DNA of 64,000 nt from Plotosus lineatus (lineage: Eukaryota; Chordata; Actinopteri; Siluriformes; Plotosidae): NCBI GenBank assembly GCA_024760905.1, contig CM045734.1, positions 124,001 to 188,000 of the forward strand, read 5' to 3'. The position numbers and the translations under genes are program-made. Every line of letters starts with the position of its first letter. The first letter of the stretch is position 1. This document shows positions 20,095 to 31,639 of this stretch, in pieces. The notes beneath the pieces are model-generated. The model made no database searches and was not told the origin of the DNA. It saw only the letters and a list, made by a program, of their open reading frames with translations.

Positions 20095-22187
20095 TCAGAA
20101 CTGGCGTCTAAGTGCGACCTCATCTACCAGAGACCCCGGCGAAAGGAGAGCTTCCGACTCGGCTAACAACTGAGGAAATTGATATGGAGGGGGAGGAAAA
20201 GAGCCCCCTTTTTCCAGAGTGGAAGAGATGCACCTAATACATAGGGAACGAATGCAGGGGATGCAGCAGCACCCACACAGGGCGAGGAGTCCGGCCACTG
20301 AGATGATGGATATCACAACTGAAACGATCAAACCTTTCCACTTACCAAAGTGTCTGTCCAGCCAATCAAGTATTACATTATCAACACCTGAGTGTTCCTT
20401 CAGTTCGGTGGCCAGAGTCCGCAGCCCGCCCAAGGCCTTCGTGACAGACCCGTCTGGCGCGGTGTTATTGGGTATAAAGGTGCAGCACTCTTCCCCAAAC
20501 ATGGAGCAAACGCCACCATGGGCACTAAGTAAGAAATCTATAGCCATGCGATTTTGATATGTCATAAGTGAATTGGCCCTGAGCTCGGCTGCCAGTCCTT
20601 CTACGGCATCCCTGGTAAGATTGGTCAAGCGTTGAACATTATAATGAATATAATTGATCCTATCAACATTCTTGTTGATAGTGCACCACCAGCAAATAAA
20701 AGATTCAAACCCACCCGCAATCTGGTCTACTAATTTGTATTCGTCTCAGACGCGCGAGGACCCCTATTGCACCGATATAAGTGGGAGACCCTTGAAAGCC
20801 TTGCTTCCCGAAAGGAATCGACCGGCGCGTGCGCTTAATGTCGAACGAGGAGATAGACTTTATATGAGTGCGTGAGAGGACACCTAATAGATCGGATGCT
20901 GAGGCTGGTACAATGGAGATAGGCATGAGTAAGGTGATCAGGGTGCAGGTACCTGACCAGTTGGGAGGGAGCGTGGGATGTAGAACCGCCCCTCCGCAGT
21001 ACCACCAAATATCCGCTCGGGCTTTGGTGAGGGTGGTGGAATTGGACCAATCTGACACGTTCGTGGTGGAATTACACCAGCCTGGGGAAATGGTTCCTAC
21101 CCTAGAGGACGAAGAATTGCCTTGCCTAGTGATACAGGAGTGACCGTAGCGCACTGGTTGAAACATTGGGGGATCGGGTGAACTCGGGGTCAGAGGAAAG
21201 ACTGTCTCCCATCCCTGACAAGGTGGTGAGGGGTTGTCAAGCATGTGTAATTCTAATATACAGTGAAAGGAGTCGGGATTAGTGGTCAATGGAGAGGGCG
21301 AGGTAATCAGCACAGGTCGGGCCGTGGAACATATCACACAGCTGTTATTAGAGTATGACCGAACCAGGCCCTGCATCATCACCAGCCATAAATTTTTGTC
21401 CGTAAACCCAGTAGCCTTGCGAATAATCTGAATCGGGGAATCTTTGAAAAATCATGAACCTTACGCCATCCATTTGAGGGGCAAGGGTCGCATTAATCGC
21501 TGGGTCTTTGGGTGAATGTGATTTCAAAGTTGTGACTTTGGGAGGGTCCACCAGAGTAATTTTGATAAGGCCCAGAGGGTCGGATCCAGATATCGATACT
21601 CCTAGAGTGATGATGCATTCGCCCCAATACAACCCGGAGACCCCACTTATCCGGTCGGTCCCGAGACAAGTATACATGTTATTAATGGACAGGAGATAGG
21701 ATTCTGGCTTATATGAAAGTCGCGCTGTATTGTAACTCGTCCGCGTAATCTCCCGGCGGTATGGCCGTCCGGTGTCCATGCCCGGTGTATGCTATAACGT
21801 TCCCCAGGAAGGACACCATCGGTCATACGGCGTATACCTCAAGACTGCACAGAGATAGAGGTCGTATCCCTGCCACGTAGTGTTCTTACCTGCACAGTTT
21901 ATAACGACACAAAGGTCAAAAGTAAATGTGGCCTTGGTGCCTTTGACGTACTTAATTTCTATACCCCCATATCTGGCCAGGCACTTGTCCAGGCTGCGCG
22001 GAGTGAATCTAGTTTGTGTGACTAATCGTCGGCGTCTGCTGTGTGCTGTGGTGGTTATATCGTTCTGTGAGGGAGTAAAGGGCGGGTCAAGTACCCACAG
22101 GATGGGGAGCACTACCAACAAGGAAACTAAAAAAGAAATACACATTAGTGGGCCCGAGGAGAGACCCCATCTGGCTTTACCTTCCAT
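20095..22187 (-). pseudogene. env: ERV2 env (SU and TM), frameshifted
   Basis: Three ORF blocks cover the gene. At 21,792-22,187 are the start and a hydrophobic signal sequence (FLVSLLVVLPILWVL). At 21,348-21,779 and 20,705-21,382 lies SU with a CXXC motif (CVIC), NST-type glycosylation sites and a furin-like KRTRR site before a Gly/Ala-rich fusion-peptide region. At 20,095-20,628 is TM with CX6CC (CSMFGEECC), a membrane anchor and a Cys-rich juxtamembrane segment. CXXC with CX6CC is the covalently linked gamma-type envelope. At least three frame breaks, one just after the fusion-peptide region, make it non-functional as read. Confidence 0.9.
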
Positions 22188-22475
22188 GTAGAACCTAGCA
22201 AGCTAAACCTTCAATATGACAGAGTAAATTCTTCACTGTATTCAAGGGAGGGTCACGCGCTACACCTTAAAGAGCTTACGACCTTCAATACTCTGTCACA
22301 CAACTCAAAGCAAAAGCACATTACAAAGAATAGTTAAAACAGTATAATTAGAATAACACTCCTCAAAACTTGCGTTGGTAGCTTGGCACGCTACTTGTTG
22401 CAGGGGCGCGTTGTTCCTCCGCCTTGCCGTGAGGGTGAGGGTTAGACTACCTCACCCCCTTTTGCCACCCAGGGA

Positions 22476-25400
22476 TTATTCTGCCCTGCGTTGTTGGTGG
22501 TCTTTTTCTTCGTCACCGGCCGGTGATGAGGTTGCTGCTTCACACAGGTCCCTGTGTGTGTTGACGAGTGATCTGGAGGGAGCTTCTGCCGCTGCGCACT
22601 GGCTCCAGTGATACCAGGTGTCGCCCTTGCTGTCCAGCCGGACGGCGTGCGAGGTGCGCTCTTTGATCTTATAGGGTCCCGTCCACCTTGGCTCCGTCCA
22701 CTTTCGCTTGAGGACTTTCAGGAGGACCCACTCTGTGTCTGGAAGGTCGCCGGTAGATGTCTGATACTGCTCCCCCACTTGATCTGAAAAGGCTGCAACG
22801 AGACTTTGCAATTCACGATAATATTGTTTATGTGTTAGGTTTTGTGCATCAGTGTCCAGTGCCGTGTGTGGTCCAGGAAATGGTCTACCGGTCTGTAGTT
22901 CGTGTGGAGTCAAGTGTGTGTTTTGGTTTACGGAACTTCGGATAGATAGTAAAGCTAATGGTAAGGCATCCAGCCATGTCATTTTGGTCTGTGCACAGAT
23001 TTTAGCCAATTTGTCCTTAATAGTTCTATTCATTCTCTCGACCTTACCTTGTGACTGTGGGTGGTATACGGAGCCAAATTTGTGGGTCAGTCCCAACATG
23101 ATTTCCACCTGTTGGAGGTCTTTATTTTTAAAATGAGTCCCGTTGTCTGATCTTACCCTTTCAGGAAACCCATGTCGAGGGATGTAGTGGTTAACCAGAC
23201 ATTTAACCACGGAGGCACTGTCCTCCTTTCTGGTGGGCCATGCCGGGCCACCCGAGTAACTATCCACACAAACCAGTAAATATCGATACCCCTTAACCAT
23301 GATGTTCATGTCGGTATAATCAAGAATTATCTCTTTCCCTGGCTTCGTGAGCAATGGAAAACGTCCCCGCGGCGGTTTCACCGTTGGTCTGGGGTTATAT
23401 TGAGTGCACACTTCACATGTTTGTACAAAATGTTTAATCATATCCTTCAAAAATGGATGCCACCAATTATCCAAATTCTTCATCATCTGCACTGTCCCCA
23501 CATGCCCCACACCATGCGCCTCTTTGAATGTACTTGTTCTAAGACCTGGTGGCAGAATCACCCTGCCATCCGGTCCTCTCCAAAGACCCTCCGTGCACGT
23601 ACACCCCCTTGCCTTCCAGAGTGTTTTCTCTTGTGGTGACGCGAGATCTTGTTCATGTATCAATATTTGTGTGTGTCTGTCTCTTACCGCCTCTTGTTCC
23701 GCTTGTATTATGTACATAGTGGGTGTGTAGCCTGCGGCCTGTTTTGCAGCTGCGTCTGCTGCGTCATTACCCGCCTTAGTGAGTGAATATGTTTTCTCAT
23801 GTCCCTTGCACTTGATTACTGCCACTTTGCTGGGAAGCAGCAAACTATCCGCGAGGTGCTTCATATCTTCCTCGTGTTTAATCGGTTTGTTTGACGCGGT
23901 TAGGAAGCCGGCTCTAAGCCATTGTCCTAGTTCAATGTGTACTACATTTGCGGCGTATGCTGAGTCGGTAAAAACATTAACTTCCTGTCCTTTACCTAAT
24001 CGGAGCGCTGCTACCACTCCTAATATTTCCGCTCTCTGAGCTGACTGTCGCCCTTCCAGTCTCTTAGCTTCCACTGTTACCATCCCCTGTGGTGTCTGTT
24101 CTACTACCGCGTACGCTGCTATGAGTCCATGTTTATCATGTCTGTAACAGCAACCATCCGTTATATAGGTTCCTGGCGTCCGGTATGGGGTCTGAGTACA
24201 GTCCTTCCCTGACCGTGGTCATCTGAGTCACTTTCTCTGCGCATTCATGCGGCTTTCCTAACCCCATCCTGTCCGCCATGTTGACTCCCTCGTGTGTAAA
24301 GTGTAAATTCGGAGCTTCTAGAACCCTGCATATTCTCATTTGTCTGAGTGGTGTTAGTGTGAAAGTCTGCGAGTTCACGTACGCCACAACACTATGTGTA
24401 GTTAGCACATGTAGGGGGTGGTTCATGACGATGTGTGCCGTTTTTTTTGAATGAGTTTTGTGACTCCGGCCGCGTGCTGTGTGCAAATTGGGTGTCTTTT
24501 CTCAGTGTTATCCAGCATGACGCTAAGGTACATTAATACTCGTCTATCTCCCCCTTTTTTCTGGAACAGCACCCCATTTACGCATGTGGCTGTTCCAGAA
24601 ACATCAAGATAAAAGGGTTGTGCATAATCTGGAATAGCCAAATCAGCCGCTGAGGCCAACTCTTGTTTGAGAAGAATGAACGATTCCTCTGCATCTACTG
24701 TCCAATTGAGCGTGGCTGAGAGGTTACGCATGCCTTGTTCCTTCACTAAGTCCCGTAATGGAAAGGTTAGACCTGTATAGTTAGGGACGTAATGACGGCT
24801 ATACCCTGTGAGGCCTAGAAAAGATAGCATGTCCTTAACTAGCCGTGGTTTGGGGTGATGTAAAATGGTCGATTTATGTTGTGATGTGAGGCCTGACCCC
24901 TTCTGAGAGATTTGGCGGCCTAAAAGGAGACTTGCTGACGACAAATCTGTAATTTGTGTTTACTGACCTTAAACCCCGCCTGAGCTAGATGTTTGAGAGT
25001 TAGCAACGTCCCCTGCAGACAGAGGTCAACCGTGGGTGTCGCCAGCAGTAAATCATCAACATACTGAACCCGAGTGACCCCCTCTGGGAGAGTGCATGCT
25101 TCAAGGACGCGTTTCAAAACCTGATTGAAAATACCTGGTGACAGTGCGAACCCCTGCGGAAGTCGAGTGTATCGGAACTGAGTACCTCGGAAAGTGAAAG
25201 AGAAAATATCTCTGCAGTGTTCTGTCAGTGGAAGACAAAAGAAAGCATTAGCCAAATCTATGCAAGTAAACCAGCGATGTGCCGGGTCGAGACAGGTCAG
25301 AGCAACATATGGATTAGGCACCGGAACCGTGGCCGTTAAGAGGGCAGCGTTAATGGCCCTCAAATCGTGCGCCATACAATACTTTCCGTCCCCTTCTTCT

Positions 25401-26588
25401 CTACCGGGAGTATAGGTGTATTCCAATCAGAGGACGAGTGCTCCAGTACCCCCTTTTCTAGTAAACCTGCTACTATGTCCGCAATCCCTGCCTCGGCTAG
25501 TGGTTTATGTGGGTATTGTCTGATCCAAATTGGCTCTGTCGAGGTAAGTTCAAAAGTAACAGGTTCACATTGTACTAGCCCGACGTCAGTAGGGCCTTGT
25601 GCCCACAATGTGTCTGGAAGTTCGTCCAATAGTGCCGCTGCCTCTGGATGGTCAGTTTTTTCCCTTCCATGATGCCTAGATATGTGTGCGTGTTCTAAAA
25701 TGGCTGTATCTGAGGCGGTCATCTCAATGCAATACATATTTATGGTGGGGGAAAAAGTGACATGTCGCCATCGCGTGAGTGTCCAATCGGTGTGGGCTTT
25801 GGCCCTTTTAACGATAGTGCCCAATTCTTTAGCCTGATGCGCCGGATGCAACGCCAGTGAGACATGCGGTGCAGCCTCGTCTGACATTTCATACCAGGCC
25901 ATTTGTTCGACTGTTAGATCTACCCCCGCCGCCACCCCCTCGGGAGCCACATAAATATTACGTGTAATTATCTGCCATTCTGTCCCCTCAATTTGGGAAG
26001 CAAAATCGTCCTCGTAACATTGGTTCGAGTGCCTGTCATAGAACAGAGTGACGTGTGGTGCATCGGGAGGCGAGACATAGGGATGGATCTGAGAGACCCA
26101 GGGTTTCCACTGGAGAAAGGTGGAGAGAACCCCCCGGTGTGCCTGGGTTTCTGGCTGTAGTACACCCCAGTAGATGTCGGCATGTGGTTCAGCAAGAGGC
26201 TGCATTAGGTACTGTCCTGTGACCGTATAGGGCGAGTGGCCGCATGACAACTTGGTGCCGTCTGGTAATGAGACAGTCAGTCCATCTGGTTCGCACATGA
26301 TGGTAGCTCCTAGGAAACCAGCAGGTCCCTTCCTAGTAAGTTGGTTGGTGTGTTAGGGGAGTATACATACGAATGCAACAGTCTTTGGAGGCCTATACGA
26401 GTGTCCAGAGGTATAGTTGTAGGCAGCGTGGTTGGTACCCCAGAGAAACCCATTACAGTAATCGAGTGCTGTGTTAAACAATGTCTCTTTGGCATGGAGC
26501 AAATGGAGGACAAAGTGGCGCCGGTGTCCACCAAAAAAGTCATTGATCTGTTTTCTACTGTGACCGACAGTACAGGCTCTGCCGTCAC
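22476..26588 (-). pseudogene. pol: ERV2 pro-pol, frameshifted
   Basis: Protease (LVDTGATLSSI) lies at 26,310-26,588 and meets a break. 25,360-26,298 carries a protease-RT linker and RT start (LPVEKKG). 24,920-25,426 has the RT core with LPQGF and the active site VQYVDDLLL. 24,423-24,944 has the connection. A poorly framed stretch follows. 22,476-24,083 is an uninterrupted 535-codon ORF with the RNase H end (VFTDSAYA) and integrase: HGVGH...CEVC zinc site, catalytic Asp (ILDYTDMN), Asp (VRSDNGTHF), Glu (GKVERMNR) and a basic C-terminus. Five or so small indels break the rest. Confidence 0.9.
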
Positions 26589-26618
26589 CTGCTCGTCGGG
26601 GTATCTCTGTGGGGTGTG

Positions 26619-26621
26619 TCA
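26619..26621 (-). promoter_or_regulatory. in-frame TGA between gag and pro (readthrough candidate)
   Basis: The sense context is CAACAATGACACACCCCACAG, with protease in the same frame downstream. It is identical in ERV3 (47,286-47,288). Gammaretroviruses make Gag-Pol by stop readthrough, usually at UAG; here the stop is UGA. Confidence 0.65.
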
Positions 26622-28873
26622 TTGTTGGTATTCGTAGCCTCCCCACATGGGAAGCTGAGTGGGTTGACCAGCTGTCGGCGGGAGTTGTGGCATCGAACTT
26701 CCTGTTCCTCGGCCTCTCCCTCGTTGACCGTACTCCCCTCTTTGTATGCGGAACGGACAATCTCGGACCCAGTGGTTTGGATCACCACACATATAGCAAC
26801 CCTGGTTGCTCCCGTTCCATCCCCCCCCAGGTGCTCCCGTTCCATCCCCCCCCAGGTACTCCCCTGTAACCTCTCTTCTGCATGCCCCTGCCTCTGCCTC
26901 TGTACTGCGGTTGGTGTGAAGGATATGTTGTATATTGAGGTGGCTGCTGTGGTGGAGAATATGTTGTATATTGAGGTGGCTGCTGTGGTTGGGGTGGCTC
27001 CCCAGCGGGGACGGGGTATGGATCCAAAGCTTCAGCTGTCATTTGTTTATGTTGTTCACGAGGTTTCTGTTTTTTGTCATTTGCGTCTTGTCTAGCCTTA
27101 TTTAATTGAAGTTTTAGGAGCTGTGACTGCAGCTCTTTTATTTCTGATTCATCACTTTGGTTCTTGTCCTGCGCCTGGGTCAGGTGGTGCACCAAATGTT
27201 TATCCCAGACATGGGAGTCTGCTCCAGCCATGTCCGGATTATTTATCATTAAATTTTTCACCGCCTCCGGCACCCCGTTAAGTACGGCCTGGCGGAACCA
27301 TTCCATCTGTATGCCCTGATTGCCTGGGTGATAACCTGTCAATTTAGTCCACGTCTCTGCGGATCGGGTTATGTACTCTCTCGGGTTCTGATCGGGGTTC
27401 CACTTCAGTTTTGGCATGACCGTAGACCGGGGCAGTGGGAATTTAATCCTCATTGCCTGGCCTATCTCGGTGCTGTATGTGGTGAATGGTGTGCTGTCAG
27501 GAACTATTGTGGTGTTTGCATCTTCCTCGATGCCTCTAAAGTCGGTGGGGGCCATGCACCGTGCTCCTATGGCCCTGAAATCTCCAATCGCTAAAGTGTG
27601 TCCGGCTGTGAGTGTGTCCAATTTGGCCAGCCACATATTCCCTCCGTCTACTACAGGCGGCAGTTTGTCCACTATGGCTTGTATATCTCCCACCCCAAAA
27701 GGTTTGTATTTCGGGTCATGCCCGGCATGGTGGTCAAGGGAAATTGTGTAGCGTGTCCTGACCCTGTCAGGCATTTTTTCTGTCTGAGTCTCACGGACCG
27801 TCAGCGGTATCGACCTGTGTGTTAATAGTCCTTCCACCTCTCTGGCCAAATCCAATGAATAATTTGCTGTTCTAATTAATTCCTCCTCCAATATGTCTGC
27901 ATACTCTTCTAAATTGCCCTCCGGCTCATTCAACTCTGTCAGATCTTCGTGTTTATTTTCCCCTTCTACCTCTTTGTCGCTCTCCCATACCCCTCTTATC
28001 TTTAATGTTGCCTTCCCAGGGGCATAAATCTTATGTTTGGGTCTGGGATTTGGCCCTCTAGTGGCATTCCCCGGGAATTCATCCCTGACGTCACTGTCTA
28101 TCTCCCTCACGCCCATCCTTTCCTCATGCTGTTCTCCGTCACCTCCTCCCTGTCTCTTTATTTCAGCTCTAAGTTGACGCGCGGCGAATGGTTCAGGCTC
28201 GTTGTGTGATGTATCCATAACTGTTCCCCCTTGCCGGTGGACGGGCGATGTGTGCACTTGATTGGGGATGGGTGTGTCTGCAGTCGGGGGGGTGGTGCGC
28301 GCGGGCGCTCGCAAGTCTCGCCGTTCTCAGTTCGTAGGGACCCTGAGGTGATATATAGAGTGGGATATACACTGTTAACGCTGGGTGTTAAGGGTGCGTA
28401 TGGTGGGGGGCGCATAGGTTCAATGTCAGGTGCTGTTACCGGTCCGATGACATTCGTGGTGGTCTCCTTCAACTGGGAGTGGTGAAGATGCGTGACACTC
28501 TGCCAGCAGACCGCGAGATCCGTCCACCCCTGTTGGGCGCTCTCCATTTCCTCCCCCTTCTTTTTCATCATGGATCTAGATATTAAATTCGCCTTCTCTC
28601 CCTGCTCTCTTGCTTCTCTGGCTTTTTCTGAATATTCTTTAACCTTTTCCCATAACCAGGATCCTAAGTGGCCACTGTCCCCCAACTGTTTGTTTTTAGA
28701 TTTCACCAGCTCATGCAGCTTTCGTCTGGCTTCATCTACAACTTTATTTTTCTGTTTCAGTGTGCTCTTCAGCTCCACTGATTTCAAGGTGTTCTCAATC
28801 TGTGCATATAATGGCTTCAGGGGTTCATGACCTAGCCCCGTTCATTTATTTCTTTATCAAATTCACCCTCCAT
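26622..28873 (-). pseudogene. gag: ERV2 gag, frameshifted
   Basis: The ATG at 28,873 is followed by a frame break after about 12 codons (one G fewer than ERV3). 28,158-28,787 encodes matrix with the late motif PPPYAPLTP. 26,782-28,314 encodes capsid, including DFRAIGARCMAP, LPRSTVMPKLKWNPDQNP and WFRQAVLNG, then a Lys/Gln coiled region and a Pro/Tyr/Arg-Gly-rich segment. A CCHC knuckle (CYMCGDPNHWVRDC) is present in a shifted frame after a duplicated ~20-bp C-rich segment near 26,818-26,860. Gag builds the particle and binds RNA. It is broken at several places. Confidence 0.9.
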
Positions 28874-29351
28874 ATCTCTTAACTCAGAGGCCAGAGAGCG
28901 CGGGTACACCTGCTCACTCTCCCGGATCGGGACTGTTTAGACGCTCACAGCCAGTCAGTCCGTCAGCGCTAGGCTGAGCGAATGACCCAATTAACCACGG
29001 CAGGCGGCTTGTGTTGTCACCGTTAGGTTTCCACCGCACAGACAGATTATGTTAACACCGCTAGGTTTCCTCTGTCTGCTTCTCTGCCCAGCTAAGACAC
29101 TGTCAAACGTCAGCGTCCCTCTCGACACCTCTGAATTTTATTCTTCCCACTTCCCTCTTTCCCTAACACACAACACACGTTGCAACACAGTACTCACATG
29201 AAATAGAAAACAATACAATTTACGTCATACGTTACAATACAATACATACATGTAATCGAAAACAATACAATTAACGTCACCCGCGTGGCCACACAACACA
29301 TACATAAAACAGAAAACAATACAATTAATATCACACACTATTAATCTCTTC

Positions 29352-29571
29352 AATGCTTCCAACACCTCAGCGTGTTGGGGCCTTTCACCCAATTAATGCT
29401 TCCAATACCTCAGCGTATTGGGGCCTTTCACCCAAATAATGCTTTCAACGGCTAATCCGTTGAGGGCCTTTCACCCAATTACTAATGCTTCCAATACCTC
29501 AGCGTATTGGGGGCCTTTCACCCGCATAGACGCATGCTTTCAACGGCTAATCCGTTGAGGGCCTTTCACCC
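29352..29571 (-). repeat. Leader hairpin array, five units (ERV2)
   Basis: Five tandem units of the GGGTGAAAGGCCC-stem-loop-GAAGCA type. Stems are CAACGG/CCGTTG (two), AATAC/GTATT (two) and AACAC/GTGTT (one). The last two types differ by a compensatory base pair, which is direct covariation evidence for an RNA fold. Confidence 0.75.
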
Positions 29572-29865
29572 GACTACGACGTACAGTTTTATATAGCACT
29601 GACGTGGTACTTTGGGAGCCTTCAATTCCCGGGACTCCAACCCAGCCTTTACCACGGCCCCTCGTCCAGAGACCGAGAGGGTACGCCACCACCAAGGCGC
29701 GTCTATGTTCACTCTTAAATCTCTTTACCTTTTATTCCATTTCCTTTACCTTTAACCTTAAAATTAGGTTCTCATACAACTCTTTTATCCTTTTCCTTCA
29801 AACTTCCGGAGAGGACACAGTTTTTAGTTTAATCAATATGCAGAGTTCGATTTAAACAGGTTCTG

Positions 29866-29880
29866 CTTACCTTTAGTGAT
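29866..29880 (-). promoter_or_regulatory. ERV2 leader splice donor
   Basis: In sense, AAAG|GTAAGCAG, about 90 bases past the PBS. It is the same site as in ERV1 and ERV3. Confidence 0.6.
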
Positions 29881-29957
29881 TGCCGGCCTGTGTCCTTCTC
29901 CTTGGTTCACGAGGAAAAGTTTGGGTCGAATTTCCTCAACTCACGTTCCTCTACCAC

Positions 29958-29975
29958 ATCCCGGACGAGCCCCCA
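29958..29975 (-). other. ERV2 primer-binding site, tRNA-Pro
   Basis: In sense, TGGGGGCTCGTCCGGGAT, 4 bases after the 5' LTR. This 18-mer is the tRNA-Pro PBS used by many gammaretroviruses. Confidence 0.95.
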
Positions 29976-29979
29976 AAAT

Positions 29980-30524
29980 TGTTAGGATCCGTTGAATGTG
30001 GAAGAAGACGACTGGAGACTGGTTTTGAGTTGAATATGAGAAGCTTTATTGCGTCGTTTGCAAAGGACGGAGACCCAACCAACATGCCTAAAAGACACAC
30101 TAATTAAGGTCTGAGGTCTCCCTCGCGGGGGGTTGCTTTTAAGGGCTGCCGACCAGGTTCCTCCTTCTGGAATTTATGATTGGGTCTTTGATGCGTTATT
30201 ATCTCAACAAGATGCAATAAATCTGGGGTGACCCCAGGCCCCTCCCTACCCCCATAAACCTCCACCTCCTGATCTCAGAGTTATTTACAACTCGAAACTA
30301 TTTGGTCTGTTGAAGATTACCCTGACAGTGAAGGTCTAGGTGTGGCAGGTTACCCAACATGCACTTTTACAACAGAGATAAAGAATGGCCCCCCTTTAAG
30401 CATTCCATTTGATTATTCTCAACAAGCCCCCAGGTATAGCAAAACACAAAGAAATAAAGCACCATTATACAGTTATATAAAACAGTGTGCTCCAGAGAAC
30501 ATGATTTTGTGATACACTTTTACA
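29980..30524 (-). repeat. ERV2 5' LTR
   Basis: 545 bp bounded by TG...CA, nearly identical to 19,359-19,901. Confidence 0.95.
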
Positions 30525-30528
30525 AGTA

Positions 30529-31637
30529 CTAATGTAGTAAAATGTAGTAATGATGAAGAAAATATTAATTTTTTCTGTGATATTTACTGCTAATAAAATA
30601 TAAACATTATACATGACACATATGTAATATTATGCTACATGCTACACATGCTACACATCCAACAGAACATAAAATCTCACACACAAACATTCTTAACATT
30701 ACCTTCGGATCAGGACTGGAATATAAACTGAAAAACAAGTATCCGGAATACTAAAGCAGATTCCATTCTGATGATTACCTATTTTTCATTCACTTCCTTA
30801 GCACTTCCACAAAAACTTGATGTTACACTAGCTCTGATTGATATGTAGCAGACTATACTTACTGCAGCATAACTTTTTCCTTCCTGAATCATATCAAGCA
30901 GTTCTACTTACCTTTTTCTGATCCTTTGTCGCCTTACCCTAAGCCTGAGAAGGTGCACAGAGTTTTGGTAGCATGAATGAGCTGAATTATAATTAATAAC
31001 ACACAGAAAAAAAAGCACATGTGCACAAAGTGGGCACGAAATTAAAAAAGCACCACCTCAATCAAATGGAAGGAGGGAGCACAGCCATTGGCTGAATTTG
31101 AATCACGTGACAGTTACTCTGCAATCAAATATGGGTGGGAGTAGGAGTGGGCGTGGGGGTGTGGGCGGGAATAAACAGGAAGAGTCAAATCCCTACTTCA
31201 TAGATTTTACATTCATTCATTCATTTATTTTATGTATTTATTTATTTATTAACACTATGATATATATACTATGATATATTATATGTATATATATATAATT
31301 TATATATATATATTAAAAAAAAAATTGGATCTTAGACAACCTTGTGGGGTCTTGAACCCTGATCTTTCGTTTGACAGTCCAGTGCCTTATCCACAAGACT
31401 GTCGAGGACCCATACAAATCATGACAAAAAGTACTACTTTATTATTATTTTATTTATTAAAAAATAAAAAAATAAAAATATATATTTGCATCCACACACA
31501 TATTAAGGATACATGATATATTTATTTTTATTTATAATGCAATGTAAACAGTACCATAAAACAATTATATATGCGAATATTTTTTATTATTAATTCAATG
31601 TTATTTATTATTGATCATCTTCTTCTTTACCTTTTGG
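30529..31637. repeat. AT-rich duplicated block 1, with tRNA-like SINE
   Basis: The block beginning CTAATGTAGTAAAATGTAG recurs at 34,095-35,180, and in part at 49,715-51,640 and 54,030-54,600. It contains a tRNA-like SINE on the minus strand at about 31,318-31,412 (A box AGTCTTGTGGATAAGGC, B box GGTTCAAGACCC) and (TA)n and TTTAT repeats. No protein-coding content is seen. Confidence 0.75.
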
Positions 31638-31639
31638 CT

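Larger units (their letters stand above)
19355..30528 (-). mobile_element. ERV2: complete gammaretrovirus-like provirus with target duplication
   Basis: The provirus has two LTRs (19,359-19,901 and 29,980-30,524), 4-bp target repeats AGTA at 19,355-19,358 and 30,525-30,528, a tRNA-Pro PBS, a splice donor, a hairpin leader, gag, pol, env and a PPT, all on the minus strand. The unoccupied site is preserved in paralogues near 34,095 and 49,715 (ACAGTACTAATG). The LTRs differ by about one substitution and one or two single-base indels, indicating a young insertion. All three genes nevertheless carry several frameshifts. Confidence 0.95.

Noticed and set aside
31318..31412. tRNA gene on the minus strand
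   Set aside because: Three diverged copies lie in the same duplicated AT-rich block; it is a SINE head.
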